A stretch of 64,000 bases of DNA, from contig JABRWF010000006.1 in the NCBI GenBank assembly GCA_018343915.1, forward strand, positions 3,038,001-3,102,000. The letters are read 5' to 3'. A program made the position numbers and the translations under genes. Positions 53,695-64,000 of the stretch are shown piece by piece. This stretch comes from Agroathelia rolfsii. Taxonomy: Eukaryota > Basidiomycota > Agaricomycetes > Amylocorticiales > Amylocorticiaceae. Every line of letters begins with the position of its first letter. Position 1 is the first letter of the stretch. Under the pieces are notes generated by a model that saw nothing but the letters and a program-made list of their open reading frames with translations, searched no databases and was not told the DNA's origin.

Positions 53695-54238
53695 TAGAAC
53701 ACATGGCGGTACATAATTCTGGGCCGAAGATCAGATTCAATATAGATTTTTAGAATTTCCTGATGGCAATCTCTGAGAGAGACTCAGAACAACACATAAC
53801 ACTTGTTAGATTAACTTAGATACAATTGGTTACTGGCTAGTAACAAAATCCAAGCGGAAACAATCAGTTAACTAATATTTATTGGGAGCGGAGTGGGGTG
53901 GGCTGGATGGGTCAATGCTATAATATTAGTACCCAGTACCGCTTTAAAGAATTAAAGATCAAGATCATGATATCAAGCGGCCGGAGGAGCCTGAATGATG
54001 CATGTATATGATGGATACTGCTCGTGGCTGATTGACAATCAAATGATCAGAAAGATAGCTCGGGAATTCTGATATATTGAAACCCTCAGCTTGCCTCCCA
54101 CCCCCATTAACATTAGTGACCTTCCCACAGCCTCCCTCTTCAGTTGAAAATGTTAACAAGTGCTGGTACCAGCATGCTAATGGTTCGGGCAAGCAGCAAT
54201 GCCACTGATGGACCACCAAGCGTAACCTTCGACAAGAC

Positions 54239-54813
54239 ATGGAGCTATACCTTTATATCATGTATTATCGAGTGTATGTAAGTATATAGATTTGCTAACG
54301 TGTACTGGCATGTAACATCATGATGATTTATACTTTGCAGATTATTTGGGGTGTCAATGGTTCTAAACTCTTATTATGTCCAATCCACTTGGATCAATAA
54401 AACTAACACAGATTATTATAGACCAAAGTGCTCAATTTCTTCACTTTACGAGCTAGGGCTGGTTTTAGGAGCCCTGATTATTTTATATCAGGTCATATTT
54501 GGGTGCGTCGTCCTTGTCTTGAATGTTACATATTGATCTTGGTCTTGATGGTTTATGCATTGTGTTATAACATGAGCTAATAACTAATTTATTTTCTAGA
54601 TTATTATTATTACGTGCGATAAAGCCCAGGCTATTGATTTGCCAAAGAAATCTAACTCTATATTATTTTGTAGGATTTTTACTTGTGTCCAGTTTTTTTC
54701 CATGGTTGTATATGACTATAATACATTTGTTGTTAATTTCAACAATGAAACTAGTGACTGGAAAATCACATCGTGAGTTTATTTTGTACGTAGCTGGATT
54801 ATGGAAATTCTGA
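54239..54813 (+). pseudogene. 5' part of a multi-pass membrane protein gene
   Basis: Three exons join in phase: 54239-54273, 54341-54502 and 54600 to a TGA at 54811-54813. Start MELYLYIMYYRV; then membrane-like segments YELGLVLGALIILYQVIFGL and YYFVGFLLVSSFFPWLYMTI, followed by IHLLLISTMKLVTG. This resembles the N-terminal half of basidiomycete seven-helix-like proteins of unknown function. A donor-like GTGAGT near 54775 could lead to more exons, and a later patch near 55021 (YLTIFSGQMLVFRT then stop) fits the family poorly. I could not complete the gene, so it is either truncated or degenerate. Confidence 0.4.
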
Positions 54814-57030
54814 AGATCACGGAATCAAATACTCTAATAGAGCTGCCTGTGTAAGCTTATGTTCAGCTTTATTTATACATAAAAATATACATACTGATAA
54901 TGGATAATATATATTATAAATGATTACTGGCAACAACTTGAAATCAGTCTGAACAAATGGGACTTGTGAGTAATCTATGACAATTGCTTATATATTAATG
55001 ATTTTCAATTTTAAATAGTACCTAACAATATTCTCGGGGCAAATGTTAGTATTTCGGACATAAAATGGCATTCCAAGTGCTAACGTGACTTATAATACAA
55101 GGTTCTATGTTTCAAAGTTGTGGAAATGTAAGGCTTTATCTGAATCAACATAACCTAGTTAGTTTCTAATAAAATGAATGACTTAAAGCAACGCACAAGC
55201 TATCGTATATTTTTCCAACGGCTTTTCTATCTTTCACGGCGTTAGGTAAGTGAAATATCCTATTTTATGGTTGAGATATCTTATTTTGGTCTAGCATCTG
55301 GTATAGGTAAGTGTATACAAGAGGGATATTTGAAATGGGATATTAAATGCTACAACTATAAGTCGAGGTTATCAGAGCGTAATATTTTCATCTCTAGTAT
55401 TCATTAGGAATTTTATTTTGAAATGCTCTTAAAGGACCCGGCAACCAGAATTTTATCAGCTACATAGTACAGAGAGCACATTCGCACTTCAAAACGCGGC
55501 TACCGTCGCATGCGATATACTTATCTCTATTTTAATTTGCTATGACTTGCGGGAGCAGCGGTCCGGATTTCGAGAGTACGCTGGCTTTTCGCGTTTGCTT
55601 CAGCAAATTGAAACCTAACTTATGCCTAGTATTGACGAGTTGCTGACCCAGATGTCGTATTACGCTATCAATTGTGGTATTGCAACCAGGTAAACTAATA
55701 CCATCAATCTCACACTTGACGACAAACCGCTCAACTTTGAGGTTTAGCATTTCGGCTTTAGCAATGATGATATTGGTGCTATTTCAAGCTACTCATCGCA
55801 AGAATTTCGGTACTGACTGTGGTATGTAGTTTCTTACAAAGAGAAATTCCTTCGAATTGTAAGATTAGCAGAACCTCTTCAAATTGTAAACAGTTCTCAA
55901 ATTCTGATCGGGTCTTGATCTAGCCAAATTGCGCAGCAGATAAGTGCTCAATGTTGGTTGTATTGTTCTCTTTTTTGCAACAAGAAAGAATTGACATGAC
56001 CACAGTGTACATTATCTCAGTAGTGGCCATGTTAGTTAGATTCTTTTAAGCCATAGGTAAAATATCAAAGCATTGAAATAATTACAGGGTTTCATCGGAC
56101 GGGGATCTGAAGAAAGCTTTGAAGATGGAGAAAAAATCCATTGTTTTGCATCGTTTTGGGGTGATGGATGTATCACCATCCCTCAACGTGGATGCGCATG
56201 TCGTGCGTGTGCAACGTACAGAAAAAGAAATACAAACACTTATCAAATATTCCTACAGGAAACGACGAAAACCTGGGACATCGAAAATGATAACGCCAAC
56301 ACAAGTGTTATGACAACCCAATCGTATGTTGTATTGCGTTACACTGCACACACCCACCATTTGCTGATCATCTGAGTTAGAACTCCTGCTCATTAGACAA
56401 TAACTCTATCCCGTTTGAAGCTCTTGATTGTCTTTTTTGAATGTTGTCAAGCTACCGTACCATTTTGCATGCAAGAAAGCGTCATTTCGTGTCCTTCAAA
56501 CATTGCTGATTTTTTTTTCTTGGATAATCTAAAACTAAGGCCTTCCAACCCAGTACTTTTATCTCTCGATTGTACTGTATGCACATATACGATCTCTGAT
56601 ATATTTATGTGATCTATATTTCGAGCTATATTTTTGATTATACGAAGTCGAGGAATCAAAGTGATATATAATAAACACAGTTTGATACAAAGCAAAAAAT
56701 TAAAGTCCAAACTACACTGTTGTGTCATGTGCCATCTTCGATGGCAAAATAAGTTCATAGCCTTACATCTGCTTCTGATTTCGGGGGAAAGAATCATAGT
56801 CCAAACAACGTCATGATGTCCCAATCCTTTACCCTCTCTTATTACATGTCCCACCTCAAAGCATGAGGCATGATGGTGCACAGGGTGTGCGACAGTATAT
56901 TGTATAGCATCTCTTCCAAGACAAGCAAACGCAAAACACAGATTAATAGCAGTGTCTGAGTTCGGGCTGAGGAAAAATATCTGGAAGAAAAAAGGTAAGT
57001 AAACTAATAATTACTTATTCTCGCACGTCT
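54814..57030. other. AT-rich intergenic region
   Basis: Continues the AT-rich zone. Nothing beyond the possible further exon patch near 55021-55070 is supportable. Its right end probably includes the 3' UTR of the DUF6533-like gene. Confidence 0.45.
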
Positions 57031-58754
57031 TCAAGGTGCATTCCTGAGCCATCCACCATCTTCAAACCAACCAAATCCGTAAATATCGTCCGGGTTATTA
57101 CTGTCGAGGATACCTCTGAGGCGATAATTGGGCAATATGACGATCGGCGGACCATTAGGTGCCTTGAGTATAGCGGGATGCTGGGCACTGAGCACTAGAT
57201 CTGGTTTCATGAAGCCCATAGAAGAAGATGTACGCATTTTCTCAGGATCAATGCTTTCTAATACACGTGCTTTTTCTTCCATCTCATAGTCGTCTTCCTC
57301 CTCCTCCTTATCATCATCATCATCATCATCGTGATTAGAGGAAGTAGAGATTTCCCAGGAAAATTGGCGTCGGTGATTGCGCGTACGAAGGACGAGACGG
57401 TTAAGGGCGATGTTGGATATGGACCAGATGACGCTGAGCTAGATATGAGAATGATATTTAGTTAATCGAGAGAGAGAGAGAACTAACTACACATCCAGGA
57501 TCATGACATTGGCCTACAAAAGTCAATGAGAGGTGAACTGGGCCGTAGGAGAGTTGCTTACCGACGCGGTACTTGCAAAGACGAGATTAACCATATGAAG
57601 GACTTCAACAAGTTTAAGAAAAATAATAGAGAAATGAGAATGTAGGCACATACAGGACATAATCTATTTATGAGTTAATCAGACGTGATGCACCATCTCC
57701 GAGAGCAGTGAGAAAACACACCAAAAAGTAGGCGGCTCCGTCACGGTAAAGTTGATATATTATATTATCCTCAGCTTTACGAGGGCGATCCAAAGCGTTG
57801 AGGGCAGTAGTAAGGAACACCATTGTTTCAAAAATGATCTGCCACCAGTTTTGGTGAGGTTTTCTATTACACTATTAGAGCACTTACCTGTGGAGCAAAC
57901 AGAAAACCAATTTTGAATTGTACCCCCACATTGCAAGTGTTTTTCAAAGGATTTACGGACAAAGACGCTAGCGGGGGATGTGATATGTTCTATCAGTACA
58001 CTTTTCGCTGGAGAGTCGAAGGAAAATCGGCGAACGTATCATATTTACTGCAGTGATCGAAACAAGGGCTATGGAAACGGCCTCGGCGGTCCCGAAGAGG
58101 ACAAGAGTTAAGCCCATGAAGCGAATGTTATGTTCCCATAATACCCATAATCGTAGTAGAATGAGGACTATGCAATTATGAAGTTGTGAGAATTGCGATG
58201 AGCCAACGGAGGCTAGGGTTGCTCACAGTTGCTAACGCCGACAGTAATCATGCCAAGGTAGAGTGAAGCGGTAAAATAAATTTTACAACTATTTGATACG
58301 AGATATGAGAACTAGAACAGGAAAATGATACCGCGCATGCTGGAATATTATACGCACAACTAATGGTATTATATAGTGAAGTGAGACATAAATAAATGAA
58401 AGTAGTACAGAGAAACATACCTTATTTGAAGACATAGAAAATAAGCCACTTTGGTCTACAGAAAAGTTGGAAATACGTTAGGGTATATAGGCTTCAGATA
58501 CTAAGCGGCGATAACTGACCCACTGTGTGGATGATTATAAGAAAAGGGACCATATAACGATTGAATAGGAACAGAAATTTCGACACTGAAATTTTTGCTT
58601 TCCACACTAGATATACTTCATCGCCAAAAGTGAGGAGATGGTCATACAACAGTATCTAAAACCGCTCAGTAAAATCATTTCAGCCACTACATAATTGACT
58701 TACCACAAGTGCCGCGAGCAATCCTAATTTTCCTCGGTAAGCTTCATGAGACAT
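57031..58754 (-). CDS. DUF6533-like multi-pass membrane protein
   Basis: Seven-helix-like protein of the basidiomycete DUF6533 type; function unknown. Twelve exons close in phase: 58754-58704, 58655-58520, 58455-58421, 58339-58332, 58288-58227, 58167-58049, 57989-57888, 57838-57722, 57663-57654, 57602-57562, 57513-57493 and 57438-57031; 369 residues. It begins MSHEAYRGKLGLLAALVILL and shows the family motif YDHLLTFGDEVYLVWKAK, then NRYMVPFLIIIHTVDQSG, LILLRLWVLWEHNIRFMGL and LYRDGAAYFL. The cytosolic tail has a poly-Asp/Glu run (coded by GAT repeats near 57317) and ends FGWFEDGGWLRNAP. Exons 4 and 9 are 8 and 10 nt; both are needed for frame. An alternative upstream start exon is possible. 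Confidence 0.85.
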
Positions 58755-59554
58755 GGAAACTGAATTGCTGACTTGCCAGAAAAGAATGCTATAATTTCAA
58801 ATTCTGGTTTGAGCTTGAATTGTTGATTTTGGGAGTCATCGTTGAAATGCAGAAGTACATCATTGACCATGATGGGGAAAAAGATTGATTTCGAAAGAAA
58901 GAATAATGAACTCAGTCCTAAAAGCTACGATAAAATGGAACTACAAAGAATGGTCAGGGCTCAAGACCGGTTTGCTTCAAAGCACTTGATACGTAAGAAG
59001 GTAGAGGAGGCTCCAGGCGTCACTACAGGGCCCAGCCCAATCCATTTCAATACATATATATACCAGAAGATATGGTTTTTGATGAACATAAGATGAAATG
59101 ATTTTTGATGCAGAATATTAAGCAAATCAAAAATTGACGGACGGACAGCGGATAATACCATCTGATGCAACCATGATTTCAGATAATGCGTATTGAGTAA
59201 ATATATTATTGGTCCATGCTAGTAACCAAATGGAGGTGAGATAGCTTCAGGCCTATTTGAAGACCATAGTATGCACTCATTACGGTATAGTTTTAGCCAA
59301 TTGTGATGATGGCAGCCGAATGAATTGATTGGGCCAAGTTACAATTAGCGCCACAAGCCACGTGACACCTCTGGACCTGCCCTAAGTCTCAGCCACCGAG
59401 ATTTTGCCCTGTGCTACTCATCGTCGGCGACAGTGACGACCCTTGCCTTAACGGCAGCCACCGCTGAAATTATTTTGAGCCCCCTGATCTATCAAGTGCA
59501 GTGCCCGATCTAAAATTTAATCGACGAAAAACTCATGATTTTTCCAGAAACAAA
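58755..59554. promoter_or_regulatory. Divergent promoter region
   Basis: 800 bp between the leftward DUF6533-like gene and the rightward eIF3a gene. It should contain both promoters. An 84-codon open frame at 58842-59096 has no recognisable features. No specific motifs identified. Confidence 0.45.
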
Positions 59555-62500
59555 ATGGCCCCGTTCACCAAGCCAGAGACAGTGCTCAAGCAGGCAGAGG
59601 GACTCGTCTCTGTTGGACAAACCCATGCCGCCCTCCAATCTCTCACGGAGATGTTCCAATCGAAACGATTTCGTAACACACCCCTGACCTCTCTTGAACC
59701 GATCATGCTCCGTTTTGTAGAACTTTGCGTCGACATGCGCAAAGGCCGTACTGCGAAAGAGGGTCTCATGCAATACAAGAACATCGCCCAAAATACCAGT
59801 GTTGGATCTATCGAGGTTGTCATCAACCGTTTTGTACAGCTTGCGAATGCAAAAGTCGAAGAGGCCCAAGAAAAGGCCGATAAAGTTGCCGCCGTTGCAC
59901 TTGCTGATGTCGACGATCTCGAAGCCAGTGAGACGCCAGAGAGCATCCTTTTGGGCGCAGTCAGCGGTGATCAGAGCAAGGACAGGACAGATCGAGCTCT
60001 TGTAACTCCCTGGTTAAAGTTCCTTTGGGAAAGCTATCGCACCTCGCTGGAAACACTCAAGAATAATGCTCGGCTGGAAGTGATTTATCAGGTATGTTAA
60101 AACATCATCTGCTTTCTTAGGCAAGCGATGGAACTACTCTCGCATATTTGAAATTTGGATCGTATAATTTGTGCACTAAGCTTTCGATCACGAGAACTGG
60201 CTATAGCCGAGCTTCAATCTTGATCTCTATATCTTGATATCGTTGCTTCTCAATTTCGGTCTTCCGATCATTAGGTTTGTCTTTAACTCAGGCTAATCTT
60301 TTTCTTTCTGTAGCAAATCGCACAGCAAGCTTTCAAATTTTGCTTGAAGCATCAGCGCAAGGTCGAATTTCGCCGTCTCTGCGAGACACTTCGTCTTCAT
60401 CTGGCCAATGTGGCAAAATACTCACATCAAACACATTCCATCAACCTCTCTGACCCCGAGACCCTTCAACACCACTTAGATACACGTTTCGCTCAACTCA
60501 ATACCTCTGTTGAACTCGAGTTATGGCAAGAGGCTTTCCGTTCAGTCGAAGATGTACATAACCTGCTTACCATGGCCAAGAAGGCACCGCGGCCCGCTAT
60601 GATGGCCAATTATTATGAAAAATTGACCAAAATCTTCCTCATGAGTGGAAACGCTCTATACCACGCCGCTGCTTGGGGCCGATATTACTCCGTAGTGTCG
60701 AATATAGGTGGTCGATCGGACGAGGAGCTAGCTCGTCTAGCTGGTCAAGTACTCGTCAGTGCGCTTGCCGTCCCTGTTGGCCTTAACGTTGAGGAGACCT
60801 TTGAAGAAGGGAAGGGGAAAGCTGGTCGCCTTGCTGCCCTCCTAGGTCTCACAAAAACACCTACCCGTGCTGGCCTTCTCAGGGACGCACTATCACGTGA
60901 CGTCTTACGCCTTTCTCCTCCTGCTGTCAAATCACTCTACAACGTCCTCGAAGTGACGTTCGATCCGCTCACGCTATGTGCATCAACCGCTCCCCTTCTC
61001 TCCGAGCTATCAGCCGACGCTTCTTACGCTTCATACCGCCCTCTACTTACGCGCGCTCTTTTATCACGTCTCCTATCTCAACTTTCTCAGGTGTATTCTT
61101 CTATCAAAATATCCAATCTCTTGGAACTTGTCGCGCCTCTGCGCCAGGTTGTCGAGGCCGATGGCGAAAATGCAGGCGTGGGGCTCGATGATGCCCAGAT
61201 CGAAGCCTTCGTCATGGGCTGTGCTCGCCGAGGAGAACTTATCGTCCGTGTCGACCACGCTGCGGGCATCATTGTCTTTGTTGACGACGCATACAGTACC
61301 GAAGAACCGCCTTCATCGTCACGGGCATCGTCATCTAGCGAGATCCTTATCCAACCCTCTGTTTCTGATCTCGTGCGCACGCGCCTCAGCAGGCTGGCGA
61401 CTTGCTTGCACAATTCGTTGGCCGTAACTGACCCCGTCTCCACTGCATCGACCCAGGAACAGCATTCAGAGAAGCTTGGTGAGCTGATCAAGGCCGCCGA
61501 GAAGGAACGCAAGGCTTTGGCCATCCGGCGTGCTCTGGTCGCCCAGCGAAGGGAGCTGCTCGTCGAGCTATCAGCCCAGAGGGAAAAGGAGGAAGCAACC
61601 AGGAAGGCGGAGATTATCAGACGCGAGAAGGACGAGGAGGCCAGAAGAGCAAGAGAGGAGCTCAGGAGGAAGGAGTTGGAAAGGGTTCAGAAGTTGAACG
61701 AAGATATCCGAACTGAAGAGACCAAACGCTTGGCCGAGCAGCTTATCGCGAAGGGTACACTAAAGGCGCCTATCGATGTAAGTCACTGACGTATCCATGG
61801 TTTGTTGCTCGGTCTCATGACTCTTTCGACTTTCTTACAGGAAATCAAACACATGGACTCAACCACGCTTATCAAGATTCAGGTTGAACAGATCGAAAAG
61901 GAGAAGGATCAGCTCGAGAAGCGCTTACGCACTGTCTCTAAGCGCATTGATCATACGGAGCGAGCTTATCGTAAAGAAGAGCGACCACTTCTTGCTCAGG
62001 ATTACGAGGAGCAGCAACGAAATGACAAGGCCACTTTCGAAGCCATTCAGAAAGCTCGCATCGAGAGTGCCCGCCTGGAACACGAGCAGGATTTGGAGAC
62101 CAAGAAGAGCCTCTTGCGCATGGTTGACGATGTCAAGAAGCACAAGCAGATGCTCGAGGACAAATATGGCGAGGACTTCCAGCGGAAGAAAGAGGCTGCT
62201 CAGAAGAAGATCGCAGAGGAAAAGGCTAAGAGAAGGGAGGCAGTATTGAAGCAGAGAGAAGAAGAGCGTTTGAAGAAAGAGGAAGAGGAGAGAAAGGGAA
62301 GAGAAAAGGAAGAGGAAGAGGCACGTCTTGAGGCCGGTAAGTATATCGATGTGTTAGTCGCCGTTAGACACGTACTCAACTATTCATGTAGAACATCTGG
62401 CCGAAGAAGAGCGTCAGGCTGCCGAGGCTGAAGCCGCCAGGCAACGTGAGGAAGAGGAGAAAATGCAAAAGGAGGCTGAACAGGCTGCTCTCCGCAAGCA

Positions 62501-62996
62501 ACGCGAGGACGAACGAGCGGCGGCAGTGGAAACTGCACGTCTTCAAGCCCAGCGCGCGGAAGAAGCCGAAGCTCGTCGCGCCGCTGCCCGGCGCGAAAAG
62601 GAACAACCTGCAGGTCGCTACGTTTCTCCAGGCTCCGATGGCTGGCGACGTGCTGGCGCTGAATCGTCTCCTGGTGCTGCGGCGCCTCCGACACCTGTCG
62701 CGGCTCCCCGTCTGTCGGCCAGTGCATCCGTTCCACGACCCGAATCACCCTCCGCCGCTCCTGCTACTCCCAAATTCAGGCCTGTAGCAGGTGGGGGAGG
62801 ATGGAGAGAGCGAGAGCGTCAGAAGCAAGAGGCTGCAGCTGCAGGTGGAGCTCCTGCTACGCCCACTCCTGCTGGTCGAGGAAGTCCTGCTGCTGGAGGA
62901 AACACCCCCCCTACAAAAGACGACGACGGCTTCCAGGTTGTTACCAAGCCAGGCGTTTGGAGGCCTTCTCGTGGTCGTGGACTCGGTCGATCTTAG
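59555..62996 (+). CDS. TIF32: Translation initiation factor eIF3 subunit a
   Basis: Largest scaffold subunit of eIF3, which brings the pre-initiation complex to the 40S ribosome. Exons 59555-60091, 60314-61777, 61841-62336 and 62392-62996 total 3102 nt, 1033 residues, within the fungal range. N-terminal helical repeats begin [40 protein letters not shown] and [20 protein letters not shown] are typical. A PCI domain ends around residue 500 ([40 protein letters not shown]). From about 560 a long highly charged Glu/Lys/Arg-rich helix follows, then a Pro/Ala/Gly-rich tail ending [11 protein letters not shown]. The start ATG follows CAAA and gives the family's N terminus. Confidence 0.96.
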
Positions 62997-63299
62997 TAGG
63001 CGTTATTATCACTTTCTTACCATGCCATCTCTATTGTATTTTTCTCCGGTATGACTAGTGTTTTCATAAGTGCAATGTTCTATGCGATTCCTATATGCAA
63101 ATTCTATTTATGCACGATTGAGATAAGTGCAGTAAGGTACAAAAAACTAAGTATGCAGTATACAATCCTGGTCCAATATTTATGTGAGCTGTATATAAGA
63201 AATAGTTCCGACACGCATATATGTGTGAGTACAGTAGCAGAGTCGAAAAGAAGGTAATGTGGATGAGTGATAGGAAGTATGTGAGATTTATGTGAGATT
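62997..63299. other. Convergent 3' flanks
   Basis: 303 bp between the stop codons of eIF3a and the leftward gene; AT-rich, with no coding sequence seen. Confidence 0.5.
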
Positions 63300-64000
63300 T
63301 TATAAAGAATTATCTTCCTCTTCTGCTTGGGTCATCATCTCTGAAAGAGTTGTTAGAGTCGGGAAAAACTTGGACCAGATGTAGGCAAGCTTACCGCCCC
63401 ACAATGAGTTTTGCATAGAGGTCACTATATGCTCTGGGTCTTGATCGATGGTGAGGGAACTGTCGCGTCTAGAGAGGAGTGTTAAATTATTGACGCCTAC
63501 ATAAGACAGTGATATTTCGAAACATACGATGTACGACTAGCCAGATCTGCGCTGAGCATACTAATGTCGCTGATGCGCCTGGATCTTTGTAAAGTACTTG
63601 CACCAGTGTCCAAACTCAGTGACATTTCTGGAGAGAACTGTCTTGAGTTACGAGGTGATGGGGTTGGAGACCCCAGAGGTGTACCACTACTATCCCGTTG
63701 AGAGGATGCAATATCAACAGATATAGGAGTTGACGGTATGGACTCCACGTCGAAAGTGATGGCCGGAATGCCTGCAAGATTAAACCAGTTAAAGTATGCT
63801 ATTTTGCTGGTAATATTCAATTCGCATACCTTGTGCCGCTGCGCGATCTAGCTCCCGCTTGGCTAGGAATCTCCTGCGAAGGGAGACCATTTTAAGCATC
63901 GAAGAAACTCTCTCCACATTTACCAGATCGGAGACGAGTTTATTTGTCTCGTTTCGCACAATGAGGTCCTTTAGGCTGGGAATACTTATCAATATCCGAT
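63300..64000 (-). CDS. 3' part of an unrecognised gene
   Basis: C-terminal exons of a gene whose start lies beyond the right edge: up to 63830, then 63771-63528, 63468-63395 and 63340-63300, all in phase. The upstream exon reads IPSLKDLIVRNETNKLVSDL and VSSMLKMVSLRRRFLAKREL, a helical, basic stretch. The following exon is Ser/Pro-rich and looks disordered (SSGTPLGSPTPSPRNSRQFS), with likely phosphorylation sites, and the protein ends MMTQAEEEDNSL. I do not recognise the family. A cytosolic regulatory tail of a larger membrane or signalling protein would fit, but this is a guess. Confidence 0.6.

Overview
The window looks like nuclear DNA of a filamentous basidiomycete, probably an agaricomycete. 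The protein genes are cut by many short GT-AG introns. The gene set includes a WSC-domain glyoxal oxidase, a KRE6/SKN1-type glucan synthesis protein, a WOPR (Gti1/Pac2) transcription factor and DUF6533-type membrane proteins, which are abundant in Agaricomycetes. The lineage call is inference from gene content, not from a marker search.

Layout. 1-1502 (+): 3' end of SEC63. 1959-3562 (+): actin, 8 exons. 4074-6597 (-): V-ATPase catalytic subunit A, 11 exons. 6855-8154: a decayed, unrecognised gene-like stretch. 8620-9770 (+): prefoldin subunit 5. 12948-15949 (-): a multi-pass family-2 glycosyltransferase. 15950-28581: a 12.6 kb stretch with no supportable gene, rich in simple repeats. 28582-31643 (+): KRE6/SKN1-like GH16 protein, 8 exons with an 883-nt intron. 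32691-32762 (+): tRNA-Glu(TTC), followed within about 110 bp by a small inverted-repeat element. 33998-35673 (+): a DUF6533-like membrane gene with an in-frame stop. 37300-42312 (-): secreted protein with four WSC domains fused to glyoxal oxidase. 42313-47516: no clear gene. 47517-49126 (-): WOPR regulator. 49127-57030: AT-rich and nearly gene-free, with a 490-bp foldback element (53205-53694) and the 5' part of another membrane-protein gene (54239 onward). 57031-58754 (-): an intact 12-exon DUF6533-like gene. 59555-62996 (+): eIF3a/TIF32. 63300-64000 (-): 3' end of an unrecognised gene.

The window mixes conserved housekeeping genes (secretion, cytoskeleton, vacuolar acidification, chaperone, translation initiation) at its ends with a central accessory part about cell wall and surface: a GT2 enzyme and a KRE6-like protein read divergently from one large intergenic region, plus a wall-binding oxidase. 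The AT-rich tracts hold rapidly decaying membrane-protein genes and miniature transposons.

The strongest recurring oddity is micro-exons of 6-20 nt in at least four genes (actin 6 nt, KRE6-like 7 nt, DUF6533-like 8 and 10 nt, glyoxal oxidase 20 nt). In each case reading-frame closure requires them, so automated gene models are likely to be wrong there. I found no sign of a wholly new defence or biosynthetic system. Exon boundaries were worked out by hand from splice signals, phase and family expectation, without alignment tools.
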